The position numbers and the translations under genes are program-made. Below are positions 1 to 8,252 of a stretch of DNA of 15,553 nt, in pieces. Source of the stretch: CBCXVS01 sp965178525 (GTDB lineage: Bacteria; Tectomicrobia; Entotheonellia; Entotheonellales; Entotheonellaceae); NCBI GenBank assembly GCA_965178525.1, contig CBCXVS010000189.1, positions 1 to 15,553 of the forward strand, read 5' to 3'. Within the stretch, counting starts at the first letter, position 1. Each line of letters opens with the position of its first letter. Below the pieces are notes generated by a model. That model made no database searches. It was not told the DNA's origin and saw only the letters and a list, made by a program, of their open reading frames with translations.

Positions 1-70
1 CTTTGAGGATGATTCGGTGGGCATCTGGGCTGGGCTAGGGAACCTGATCTTATGCTATTGAGGAACAACT

Positions 71-84
71 CTATTTTAAAATAG
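71..84. repeat. Perfect 14-bp AT-rich palindrome
   Basis: CTATTTTAAAATAG is its own reverse complement. It lies 6 bp beyond the inferred 3' end of the group II intron, so it belongs to the flanking DNA. It could be a protein-binding site or chance; nothing else in 1-90 is recognisable. Confidence 0.4.
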
Positions 85-90
85 GCATTG

Positions 91-159
91 ATAGGGGTCG
101 GAAAGGGTTTCCCCTCCCCGCCCTCCGAACTGTGCATACGATTCTCCCACACACAGCTC
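91..159 (-). ncRNA. Group II intron 3' end: domains V and VI
   Basis: On the minus strand, 159-127 reads as a 33-nt hairpin. Its lower stem GAGCTGTG pairs with CACAGTTC over 8 bp, with an internal 3'-side bulge and a GAGA-containing loop. This is the layout of the catalytic domain V of bacterial group II introns (AGC near the base, GNRA-type loop, 2-nt bulge). It is followed at 126-91 by a G-rich/C-rich hairpin ending GACCCCTAT, which fits domain VI with a bulged branch-point A and an intron 3' terminus near 91. No reverse transcriptase frame is recognisable nearby. The upstream intron sequence (181-297, continuing at 1787) is split by the insertion sequence, so this is a remnant. The assignment rests on motif recall and hand folding. 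Confidence 0.7.
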
Positions 160-288
160 TCCAGTCAGTAGTTTCCTCATCGGGATTGGCGCGCCGCCAC
201 ATGGGCTTCATGGAGGGTGCAAAGTCCATGAGAAGCGAAAAAGGTATTGGGCCAGCAGCAATTCCCGGAGGCCGTTAAAACCGAGTAT

Positions 289-297
289 CCATAAGGC
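289..297 (+). repeat. Target-site duplication, left copy
   Basis: CCATAAGGC here is repeated exactly at 1778-1786, directly outside the two inverted repeats of the insertion sequence. A 9-bp duplication is usual for several IS4-type elements. Its exactness suggests a fairly recent insertion. Confidence 0.9.
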
Positions 298-315
298 CAG
301 CAATTCTAATTTTGG
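298..315 (+). repeat. IS terminal inverted repeat, left
   Basis: CAGCAATTCTAATTTTGG, an exact 18-of-18 inverted match to the right end. It starts 3 bp before the stop-codon end of the transposase gene is reached, leaving very little non-coding sequence on this side. Confidence 0.92.
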
Positions 316-318
316 GTC

Positions 319-1680
319 TCAAGACGTATCGAGTTTGGGATCGAGCTTAGGAGTGGGCTTCGAGTCGAGCCTGGATTCGAGCTGAAGTCCCCTCATCATG
401 AAGTCCATCAAGTGATGCCAGCTTTCAAACACCAGATAACGGGTCAGGGCTCGAATATCCTCAAAAAACGTCTGGCGTCGCGCCAGCACTTGGCGGAGCA
501 GGGCGTATTGCTCATCGCTCCATTCCAGCACCGTATGGAACAGGAAGGCCAACCAATTGAGGCTGAGCATCGTCGCCGAGAGATATGGCTTGCCATGGCC
601 GAAGTTATGCTCGAGATGATAGCCCTTGGTCTTGAGCACGTTGTTGTTTTCGTTTTCAATCTTCCACCATCCACGACCGGCTTGGGCCACCTGTGCCACG
701 TTCTCTGCCCTCAGACGGTGATGGGTGATCAAGGTGTTGTCATAGAGTTGTTCACCCGTTTTGGCGTTGACCATGGTAATCTCAACCCAATTGACCGAGA
801 GCGTTTGCTTGCCGTCTTGCAGCAAAATATCATGGATGAAGCGATAGATCGCCACTTCTGTCACGGCACCCTTCCGGCGACGCTGTTCACATTGAATCAT
901 GGCATCCTGGGCCTGCCAAAAGGCCAAGCGTTCATAAAACTTAGTATGAGAGTCAGGCTTACACACCAGGATAAAGTTAAAACCGTGGTGTAGAGCCAAT
1001 GAACAAAACGGCTCCTTGCTGCAAAGATCATCACCCATCAAGGTCACGTGATGATGGACCAATGTCGTCGCATGTTGAGTCATCCAACGTTTGCCAGCGG
1101 CTTGCTCACAGTCCTGTTTATCATGACCATCTTGAGGCATGCTGTATTCGGGTGCTAAGGTGATGACCGGTGAGTGTCCAGGGCATACGATGACAGGGGT
1201 AATCGCCGTATGGTAATAAAGGGTTTGACCGTTGGAGAGCTGACGCCTGAGAGAGTTTTGACAATGGAGTGCTTTGGAGGAAAAGGACTGCGTGCCATCA
1301 AGTGAGACGAACAGCTGGTGGTCCAGAACGCGCAAGGAGTCCAATAGGCGCTGCGGCTCAAGCGGTTCAAAGACCTCGAAAAAGACGGGGTTGAAATGGC
1401 TTGGCGAAACCGGATCGAGGCGCTTTCGGATTTGATGGTCGCCAGGGATGGGCTCGACGCCGAACAGGGCCTGAGCGCTATCGTGTCCCTGACGGTGGTG
1501 GAGCTGGCGTTGGTAGGCCAAAAACGACGGCGATGGCGTGAAAAAGATGCCCAAGGCGCCTCAGGCCGCGTTTTGTATGGTGTAACGGGTATTGGGGCTG
1601 GGTTTGCGAACGTCGGGTAGGTCAGCGGTGTGCTGACGCAAAATCGCCTGGAGATGATCGAAGCTCAAGGGCTGGGGCAT
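319..1680 (-). pseudogene. DDE transposase with an internal TGA
   Basis: The gene starts at ATG 1680-1678 behind a strong AGGAGG 5 bp upstream. It reads 39 codons (MPQPLSFDHLQAIL...), meets TGA at 1563-1561, then continues in the same frame for 411 more codons to 319. The part before the stop matches the N-terminus of this transposase type (LPDVRKPSPNTRYT), so both halves belong to one protein of about 453 residues. Visible motifs are VSLDGTQ (first catalytic Asp), LMGDD (second) and WWKIENEN...LK followed by GYHLEHNFGHG (catalytic Glu region). A TTG nine bases past the stop could in principle restart a protein lacking the N-terminal 42 residues. The likeliest reading is an inactivated transposase in an otherwise complete element; programmed readthrough is possible but unsupported. 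Confidence 0.87.
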
Positions 1681-1759
1681 GGCGGCCTCCTGGTGGCTAA
1701 AGGGAGTCCCACCTTAAGCGATGTCAGTCTCCATTAGCAACCTCGAAGCCACGACAAAG

Positions 1760-1777
1760 CCAAAATTAGAATTGCTG
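1760..1777 (-). repeat. IS terminal inverted repeat, right
   Basis: Reverse complement of the left repeat with no mismatch. It lies about 80 bp upstream of the transposase start, where the transposase promoter would be expected. Confidence 0.92.
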
Positions 1778-1786
1778 CCATAAGGC
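1778..1786 (+). repeat. Target-site duplication, right copy
   Basis: Second exact copy of CCATAAGGC, directly outside the right inverted repeat. Confidence 0.9.
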
Positions 1787-1822
1787 TCTCACGCTTGTCT
1801 TTTCGTAAAGCTCTGTGCGAAA

Positions 1823-2137
1823 ATGCCCCTCTCATCATGCCCATCTATCCATTCCATGCCGGGGGTTGCTATGGGGCTCGTCGTTCCCAAAGCTCGAAAA
1901 CATCTGTGTGCCGATGCTCTGTTTGACTCGGTTCGGACCACTTTTGCTGACATTGCCGATCATCGTCAAGGCGATCCTGACATTCGGGTCTACGGCATCG
2001 AGCGCGTGCCGTGCGATACCTCGATGCGTGAGATACTCGATCCGCTCAAGCCCGAGGTCCTACGAGCCGCGCTCAGACAGATGTTTCGGCACCTCCAACG
2101 CGGCAAGGCCCTTGAAGACATAAGGGCTGTTCCCTAA
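1823..2137 (+). pseudogene. Internally deleted IS4-like transposase N-terminus
   Basis: The frame encodes VRTTFADIADHRQ followed directly by GDPDIRVYGIERVPCDTSMREILDPL and FRHLQRGKALE. Both blocks are typical of the N-terminal region of IS4-like transposases related to the one at 319-1680, whose matching segments are LPDVRK and FGVEPIPGDHQIRKRLDP. In that protein about 45 residues (the region YTIQNAA...HHRQGHDSAQAL) lie between the blocks; here they are missing, so an internal deletion has occurred. The frame stops at 2137 with no catalytic Asp or Glu region. The first 30 or so residues (1823-1910) look unlike the family and probably belong to older flanking sequence. It is a non-functional relic. 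Confidence 0.7.
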
Positions 2138-2311
2138 TAACATAGCGTGAGGTTCCACAGTCCAGCGCAGACACCGATGACATTGTCTTCAAAGTCCATT
2201 TTGTGATTGCGGGGACGCAAATTTTAGTTGGGGGAGGGCTGGCATAGCCGTCGAAATCCAGTGCCCTTTTGGAATCGTTCCTATCAGGTTCCACAAGGCA
2301 AGGACGCCGCC
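2138..2311. other. Unassigned gap between transposase relics
   Basis: No gene, inverted repeat or target duplication was recognised in this 174-bp stretch. It presumably contains the old junction between the two mobile-element relics. Confidence 0.4.
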
Positions 2312-3469
2312 ATGCTATGCCTTAGCGACAGCATACGTCATGATGATCCAGACGTGCAACCGTCCCTTGCCATCACCTGGCAAGCTCAGACCCTTACGGA
2401 GTTGGTCATCGCCGCCTGGACCTTGGTCCGCCTCATCGGTGTTCAGGTCATCGAGTCGGTGCTGGCTGAGCGCGCCCAGCAGCCCACCTGTTGGCCGACT
2501 TGCCCTCCGGGTGGCCAGCGGCTTCACACTCAGGGGTTGGTGAAACGGCAGATGACCAGTCTCGTGGGCTGGATTCGGTGGCGTCGCCGTGTCGGGCGTT
2601 GTCCGAGCGGTTGTACGATTGGCCAAGTAGCGCCCTTCGACGAGACCCTTGGGTTGAGCCCCCATCAGCGCAGCCGCCAGGAGCGGCACGCCCTGGGCTG
2701 TGCCGTCGCCGTGTTGGTGCCCTTTGCCACGGCCGCGCCCTTGCTGAGCTGGTACCGGGCGACGCCGGTAAGCCCGTGGGCCGTGTGGCCGTGGGTGCAA
2801 GCGGCCGGTCCCGAGGCGATGAGCCGCCTGGAGGCCGAGTGGAAGAGGCTCGAAAGTGGTGAGGAGCCCGAGGCCGAGCCCATGGCGCCCGAGTTGGCCC
2901 ATGCCCCCTTGGCCCGAGGTGACGATGGGGTGATGGGGCCATTTCGGCCTCATGGGGGTCGTCCCGAGGGCAAGACCCAGTGGCGCGAAGTCAAAGTGGG
3001 GGTGCTCGCCCGCTTGCCGTGGCATTGGACCCGCAACGGCAAACCCGTCATGCGGCTGGCTCCGCGTCGTTTGGTGGCCGTGTTGGGCGACATCGAGGGG
3101 TTCAAGCCACGGCTTGGGCTCGAAGTGCTGCGCCCAGGCATGCCATGCGCCGCCAAGGGGGTCTGGCTGAATGATGGGGACCGGGGGTTGTGGCGCCTCT
3201 CTGACGATCGCTTCCGCTACCATGGCCAAGGCATCTTGGACTTTTACCATGGGGCGCACAACCTGTGGAACGGGGCAGCGGCGCGGCTCGACGGACGCAC
3301 GAAGCCAGCTCGCCGCGGGTTGGGCTGGGCGCGGCATCGGTTACGCCATGGCCACCCGGACGACGTGCGGGGTGATGTGGCGGAGGCTTTGGAGATCGAG
3401 ACCTTGCCCGAGTCGCCCCGCGAGAGGCTAGGCCGAAGTTCCTCCCGTGATTCGGCGACAACTTGTTGA
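2312..3469 (+). pseudogene. ISKra4-family transposase, C-terminally truncated
   Basis: The ATG at 2312 follows AAGGA at 8-bp spacing. The protein shows the ISKra4 pattern: a zinc-knuckle-like region followed by KRQMTSLVGWIRWRRRVGRCPSG, QVAPFDETLGL, the segment VSPWAVWPWVQAAG, DDGVMGPFRP, WREVKVGVLARL, VAVLGDIE, and ILDFYHGAHNLWNGAA with WARHRLRHGHPDDV. Known members continue for roughly 100 more residues with a conserved GSGMVESACKWLI block. Here family similarity ends near 3426 (LPESPRE) and the last residues are unrelated, so the C-terminal part is deleted. The N-terminal CPxCG motif reads CPPGGQ, so one metal-binding Cys is lost, and the DGV Asp region also differs from the usual GADGV. 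No inverted repeats were found. It is a dead transposase. Confidence 0.85.
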
Positions 3470-3503
3470 AATAAAAACTCAAAAGCCTGAAACGAATTGA
3501 CCT

Positions 3504-3519
3504 TTGTTCCCATGTAAAT
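3504..3519 (+). repeat. 16-bp direct repeat, copy 1
   Basis: TTGTTCCCATGTAAAT occurs here and again at 3608-3623, 104 bp apart. Short inverted sequences (CCTGAAACG near 3486 and CGTTTCAGG near 3591) lie upstream of the two copies. The pair sits at the junction between the truncated ISKra4 gene and the esterase gene; its origin is unknown. Confidence 0.6.
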
Positions 3520-3594
3520 CGCAAAATTTTCGCTCCTATTCTGCACCATGGGCTTGACATCGTCTGCAAACGTATGACCATAAGCCATGTCGTT

Positions 3595-4985
3595 TCAGGA
3601 GGTTGGATTGTTCCCATGTAAATGGACTTTTGAATTGGGCCAACCTGTTGATCTACTTAACCCTCCGCCTATTCTGCCAGGGGAACTTCGGTTTAGGATC
3701 GAGACGTGTTTCTTGCAAAGCGGGCCAAACACCGTGATGTCATCCCGCGTCTCGATCCCCGAAGGCACGATACCAAGCAGATCCTGCGCGGTCGCGCCCT
3801 CATAGGCGATACCGAGTGGAGGGGGGGTGGAGCGGCAAGAAGTCCAACGGACTGAATCGCTCCGGTCGCCACCGGGTCGTGAAGATCGTTGCGTTGAAAT
3901 ATCGGTGTGGTGATGTGGTTTCGCTGCACATGCCTATGGTCGTAACAACTGTCCCAGTCGCCGCCGGGCAGCGCCACGCAGGACCGATCGAGATTCGATA
4001 GCTTGGTGCCGGAAAAAGCACGGGCGTTGCGAGCGCTCATATCCATCCAGTCCTGATAGCTCGGAAATAGGCCTGTGCCCGTGCCGTTCCAAGGCAGAAC
4101 GCCGCCGTTAAATAGCGGCGCACCCCCTGCATCAAGGGTCAGGAGCACCGGCAGTGTACTGCCAAGGTTCGTATTGGCGTTTCGCAACTTTTCCGCCAAG
4201 CGATCAGCATGTACGCGCGCGCCGTTCGCGCCCGCAGAATCTCCCGACAGCAGCACCAGCTCGGCCTCCTGAAGGAGGGGCATTTGCGTGCGGGGAGTGT
4301 TGGGTAGAGTGACCGGAACGGACGAAAGCAGCCGGTCGAGAACCGCATTTGACAATGGCCACGCCCTTGAAGGCGATCTGGTGATCGTGAGCCCCAGAAG
4401 CGTCGTCCGGGTGTAAGCTGACCGCCATCCCCATGTCTTGATCGCCCGCCCAACTATCCGAACTGCAATAGTAGAGCAGCACATGATTCCAGTTCTCGAA
4501 AGGATTCTGGAGAGGATTGGCCGGATCCCGCGACAGGATACCGCCCCCATTGATCTCAAGATGCGTGCCTGCCGTACTCATCAGCCCCGGATCGTTAAGC
4601 TCGGCGGCGGGGTCGTTGCACCAGCGTGCCCGGCAAGAGGCAAAGTTGCGGCATCCATCGCCGCCCTTGAAGTGGATCACCCAGCGGTTGGCCGCGGGGT
4701 TCGAAGCGCCGGCCACGGTCGATGGGGCGGGGCGCAAATACATCGCACCCGGCGAGCCATCGTTGCAGATTGTTTCAGGGTCATTCAGTTCCACCTTGAC
4801 CATAGGTTGGCCGTTCCCATTCCAACTTTGAAGCCGGCCACTGGTCGGTACACCGGCTTTTGGGCCGCGGGTGGAAAAGCCGACACACAATTCTTCGTTG
4901 AGCATGGCCTGGGCAAACGCTGTGCCTGAGCCCCGCCGACTATAGTTAGAATCGATGCAAGGAGCAACAATTGATAAACGCGCAT
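3595..4985 (-). pseudogene. Secreted pectinacetylesterase-like hydrolase with three frameshifts
   Basis: The start is ATG 4985 behind AGGAG at 8-bp spacing. The first frame gives a hydrophobic signal segment (MRVYQLLLLASILTIVGG). A missing G near 4931-4934 moves the reading to ...GTAFAQA|MLNEELCVGF, which restores a good Sec cleavage site. The mature part shows WVIHFKGGDGCRNFASC, then an extra A at 4348-4350 shifts the frame after KGVAIV. Next comes LVLLSGDSAGANG, whose nucleophile Ser codon is 4236-4238, then TLDAGGAPLFN and CYDHRH...HITTPIFQRND. A missing C in the run 3821-3828 moves to PLGIAYEGATAQDLLGIVP, ending at TGA 3597-3595. Corrected length is 463 residues, longer than usual, so the C-terminus may run into foreign DNA. 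Family members deacetylate pectin or related esters outside the cytoplasm; the substrate here is unknown. Confidence 0.8.
3608..3623 (+). repeat. 16-bp direct repeat, copy 2
   Basis: Exact second copy of TTGTTCCCATGTAAAT. On the minus strand it lies within the last codons of the esterase reading frame. Confidence 0.6.
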
Positions 4986-5014
4986 AGTTTAATCTCCTAT
5001 GGGTCAATGGTTAG

Positions 5015-5033
5015 CGCTATTTCTCAGATAGCG
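5015..5033 (-). promoter_or_regulatory. Small hairpin in the esterase leader
   Basis: CGCTAT and ATAGCG form a 6-bp stem with a 7-base loop, about 30 bp upstream of the esterase start. It would lie in the 5' untranslated region. No riboswitch family is recognised and it may be fortuitous. Confidence 0.25.
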
Positions 5034-5121
5034 TAGTAGGACATCACGCGAATGCATGATCTTCTGATCACTTCGCGACCTGTCACAGAGCTAGGCGCAA
5101 AACGGGTGTGGATCGGCTCAC

Positions 5122-5147
5122 AAAAAATGATCGTTTAGTCATTTTTT
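5122..5147. promoter_or_regulatory. AT-rich inverted repeat between kinase and esterase genes
   Basis: AAAAAATGA (5122-5130) and TCATTTTTT (5139-5147) form a perfect 9-bp inverted repeat with an 8-base centre. It lies 86 bp beyond the kinase stop and 137 bp upstream of the esterase start, both read on the minus strand. It could be a weak intrinsic terminator for the sigma-kinase unit (T runs on both strands) or an operator for the esterase. The A+T-only outer stem makes the terminator reading weak. Confidence 0.4.
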
Positions 5148-5232
5148 TCTTATGAGGTGAGATTGGCGTTGCAGCATAACGCTGCTGGCGGGTTTGCGAT
5201 GACTGCCTCACCGCTGCTCGCAGGCCGGGGAC

Positions 5233-7470
5233 CTACGATGCACAGGCTTTCCGTAAGCGCTTCAAGTCGTCGCGGTCGCGGAGGCGATCCGTGCCCACGT
5301 CTGGCACTTCGTCAAGGATCGGCTGCGCCTGCTGGTAGAAACGGCAGGCCTCCTGACGGTGTTGCGCTTGCGCCACCTCGTCGTTCGCACCGACCGCCAT
5401 GAGGTCGTATAGGTGGGCAAGATCCAAGTAGGTGCCGGCCAGTTTATGACGGGCTCTGACATCCGCGGGGAACGCCTCCGCGAGGGATTGGCGCATCCTC
5501 AACTCGACCTGGGCATACTCTAAAGCTTGCTCCGTCTTGCCAACTGCCGCCAAGCGTTTGGCCAGCCGACTATGGGACCGGGCGCTCCTAAGGCGGCGAT
5601 GCGAGCTGTGGCGGCGCTTCGAGCTGGTGTCAGAGTACTTGTGAGCCCGTTGCTGCCACACGAGAGCCGCCTCCGGATCGCCCGTTTTGGCCATGAGCTC
5701 AGACAGTTCTTCACAAACGCGGTACGTGGTAGAAGACTTTTTCGGTGCTGCATCGACAATCGCTGCGGCCTTGAGCAGATTGACGTGCGCGGCTTCATAC
5801 TGGCCCAGGATGATGAGCCAGTGACTCTCAGCGGTATAGAACCCCACCAACTCTCCCGAATCGCCAACGCCTTGCGATGGCTCTGCAAGGCTCCCGCCAG
5901 GTCCCCAAGATTCTGATAATACGGATTGCCCTGCACGTTTCCCAGGCGCGCGTAACCGTCCGCCATCTCGCGCAGCAACACCGGGTCGTGCGGCGCTTCC
6001 TGGGCCAGGCGGTCGAGGTGGCCCAGGGCCTGCTCGATCACCGTCTGGCGCACGCGCGTCGAGCCGGGCAGACCTCTCATGGCATCGTGCAGGTCGAACA
6101 ACAAGGTGTTGGCGAGCTGACGCACCTCCTGATAGCGCGTCTGGGCCCGGGTGCGTTCGCTCTGGGCCACACGCATCTGCCAGGTGGTGGTGAGCAGCCC
6201 CACCAGCAATGCCAGACCCACCAAGCCTGCCGCCAGCACCCCTTTCCAATGACGCCGCAGAAACTTGGCACCGCGGTAGCGCAGCGACGATTCCGTGGCC
6301 AGCACGGGCATGCCGGCCAGGTAGCGCTCCAGGTCTTCGGCCAACTGCTGAACCGAGGCGTAGCGCTGCTCTGGGTCTTGGTGCAACGCCCGCAAGGTGA
6401 TGGCATCCAAGTCGCTCCGCAGCTGGCGGCGCTGCGCCGGGGCCACCGCGCTGGGCGGGCGCACATCGTCCTCACACACCGCCTGCAGCAGGGCGGCAAG
6501 CTCGCTGCAATCTGCCATCTGGTGGGGCCGACTGCCGCTGAGCAGCTCATAGAGCACCCCCCCAGACTATAGACATCGCTCGCCGTGGTGATCGACCCCT
6601 CGAGAATCTGCTCCGGGCTGGCGTACTCCGGCGTCAGCACCGGCATCCCCATCGTGGTGGGGCTTGTCAGGTCGGTTTGGACCGGGTCCGTTTGGGGCTC
6701 GACGTCGAGCAGCTTGGCGATGCCAAAGTCCAGCAGCTTGACGGTGCCAAAGTCCAGCAGCTTGACGGTGCCAAAGTCCAGCAGCTTGACGGTGCCAAAG
6801 TCCAGCAGCTTGACGGTGCCCTCCGCCGTGATCAAGATGTTGTCGGGCTTCAAATCGCGGTGCACAATGAAATGCTGATGGGCATATTGCACCGCCTCAC
6901 AGACCGTGCGAAACAGTGCGGTGCGGTCGGCAATGGACAGATCGTAGTCGCGACAGTGGGTGTCAATGCGGGTGCCGTCGATGTACGCCATCACCAGGTA
7001 GGGGCGGCCGTTATCGGTGGTGCCGCTGTCGTGGAGCGTGGCAATATGGGGGTGGTGCAGGCGGGCCAGAATTTGGCGCTCGGCCTGGAAGCGGCGGGCG
7101 ATGATCTCGGCCCCGGTACCGACGCGGACCACTTTAATGCTACTTGTTGTTCGAACTGTCCATCGGCCCGTTCAGCCAGAAACACCGTGCCCATGCCCCC
7201 GTGTCCGAGTTCCTTGAGCACTCGGTAGGGACCGAGGCGCTCAAGCGGCGGCGCCCCCTGCGCCATGGTCTCAACTGGTTGCGGCGCCAGCGCCGGGCTT
7301 GACAGAAAGCCCTCGGCCTGCTCGTGGGCCGCCAACAGCGACGCCACCTCACGGTGCAGCTCGGTATCCGTGGCACACACCGCGGCCAAGTACGAGGAGC
7401 GCGCCTCGGGGGGCTACGTGAGCACGTCGGCGAAGAGCGTCTCGACGCGGTCTTGAAACGAGAGTTCCAT
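5233..7470 (-). pseudogene. Transmembrane Ser/Thr protein kinase with TPR-like C-terminus, decayed
   Basis: ATG 7470 follows AGGA and lies 6 bp after the sigma-factor stop. The frame meets TAG at 7416-7414 (codon 19, in VLT*PPEARSSYL) and has three single-base deletions: at the A run 7133-7135 (VALK|VVRVG), the G run 6557-6563 (YSLGG|VLYELL), and near 5855-5857. Three losses restore the frame, giving about 746 residues. In order it encodes the N-terminal segment seen in such kinases (LHREVASLLAAHEQAEGFL), the P-loop LGHGGMGTVF, catalytic Lys VALK, HRDLKPDN, DFG repeated four times, TPEYASPEQ, a membrane span (GVLAAGLVGLALLVGLLTTTW, near 6200-6260) and helical TPR-like repeats with basic stretches. 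The layout is that of a membrane receptor kinase paired with an ECF-type sigma factor. It is most likely inactive. Confidence 0.88.
6722..6817 (-). repeat. Four perfect tandem 24-bp copies encoding TVKLLDFG
   Basis: The unit (minus strand) translates as TVKLLDFG and is present four times without a mismatch at 6722-6745, 6746-6769, 6770-6793 and 6794-6817. A normal kinase has this segment once, followed by IAKLLD. The unit is 8 codons, so the expansion keeps the frame but inserts 24 residues in the activation segment between HRDLKPDN and APE. It looks like replication slippage or recombination. Confidence 0.97.
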
Positions 7471-7476
7471 CGTTGA

Positions 7477-8043
7477 TCAGTCCTGTAATTCCCGACACAA
7501 CCAAGCCCTGGCCACGGTCCATTTGCGCTTCACAGTGGCAGCTGAGATGTCCGGGACACCGGAAATCTCGTCGATCGTCAGACCCGCAAAGTATCGCAGC
7601 TCGACCACCCGGACCTGCTGCGTATCGACATCGCCCAGACGTGTCAGGGCGGCATCGAGTTCGACCACATTAACCTCGTCTTGGGTCGCGGGTTGCTCCA
7701 TATCCGCGAGCGTGATGTGGACGACGTCCCCACCGCGTTTGTGGGCCCGCTGGCTGCGGGCGTGATCGACTCAGACCTGACGCCTGGTGCGGGCCGCAAT
7801 GGCAATGAAATGGGTCCGGTCGCGCCACTCAATATCGTGTAGTTCGGCGAGCCGTACATAGGCCTCATGGACGAGCGCGGTCGCTTGTAGGGTGTGACCT
7901 GGTCGTTCCTGTTGCATCCGGTCGGCGGCCAGCCGGTGCAGATCTCTGTAGAAAATGGGCATCAGACGATCCAGCGCCTCGGCATCACCCTGCCGCCATT
8001 GGTGTAACATCGTCGTTACGGTTTCCCCACTTGGGAGCGCCAT
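7477..8043 (-). pseudogene. ECF-type sigma factor (Sigma70_ECF-like) with an internal TGA
   Basis: ATG 8043 follows GGAG at 10-bp spacing. The first 90 codons read TMLHQWRQGDAEALDRLMPIFYRDLHRLA, ERPGHTLQATALVHEAYVRLAE and WRDRTHFIAIAARTRRQV: the sigma region 2 of the ECF-like family that partners Ser/Thr kinases. TGA at 7773-7771 then replaces an expected Leu; the same frame continues VDHARSQRAHKRGG and region 4 (LDAALTRLGDVDTQQVRVVELRYFAGLTIDEISGV, ISAATVKRKWTVARAWLCREL) to TGA at 7477. Full length would be 188 residues, normal for the family. There is no frameshift, only one stop codon, so loss appears recent. It is transcribed ahead of the kinase. Such sigma factors are thought to act downstream of the kinase signal; the regulon is unknown. 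Confidence 0.88.
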
Positions 8044-8230
8044 GGCGTGCTTTCTCCGGCATCTGGGGTTGTGGTAACGTCAGGTTCCTGAGCGTCGCTA
8101 TTTATCAGCGGTTTTCAAGCGAGTGCAGGTAGTATAGCACAACTTCCGAGCGTTAGTGGTGCTTACACCGCATGTTCACACGCCAGACCGATTGTTCGTT
8201 ATATTGAATTTGCTTGCCTTTTTGAAAAAA

Positions 8231-8250
8231 TACTGTATATATGTACAGTA
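8231..8250 (+). promoter_or_regulatory. SOS box (LexA operator)
   Basis: TACTGTATATATGTACAGTA differs by one base from the E. coli-type consensus TACTGTATATATATACAGTA and keeps the essential CTGT-N8-ACAG halves. It ends 2 bp before the ATG of the LexA-domain gene. Candidate -35 hexamers TTGCCT (8214-8219) and TTGAAA (8222-8227) lie upstream, placing the -10 inside the box, so bound repressor would block RNA polymerase. Confidence 0.88.
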
Positions 8251-8252
8251 TT

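Larger units (their letters stand above)
298..1777 (-). mobile_element. Complete 1,480-bp IS4-like insertion sequence
   Basis: Both ends carry the same 18-bp sequence CAGCAATTCTAATTTTGG in inverted orientation (298-315 and 1760-1777) and are flanked by a 9-bp direct repeat (289-297, 1778-1786). The single gene inside is a DDE transposase read on the minus strand. The element landed inside the group II intron remnant: removing it and one duplication copy joins 297 to 1787. Family placement is by transposase motifs only. It resembles IS4-like or unclassified DDE elements with a KIENEN...GYHLEHNFGHG C-terminal signature. It could still move if a functional transposase acts in trans, since both ends are perfect. 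Confidence 0.92.

Noticed and set aside
412..993. 193-residue plus-strand open frame
   Set aside because: It is antisense to the transposase, with no family motif or ribosome-binding site.
2315..3337. 340-residue minus-strand open frame
   Set aside because: It is a G+C-rich antisense shadow of the ISKra4-like transposase; Pro/Arg/His-rich with no domain.
6722..6817. CRISPR array or variable-number repeat locus
   Set aside because: The repeats are adjacent without spacers and in frame with a kinase motif, so they are an internal coding duplication.
5877..7228. Plus-strand frames including a repeated VQQLDGAK tract
   Set aside because: They are antisense to the kinase; the repeat is only the complement of the DFG repeat.
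1561..7773. Reassignment of TGA as a sense codon, since both the transposase and the sigma factor have in-frame TGA
   Set aside because: mutS and tyrS end in TGA exactly where their families end, and the kinase has TAG instead; ordinary nonsense mutation explains all three.
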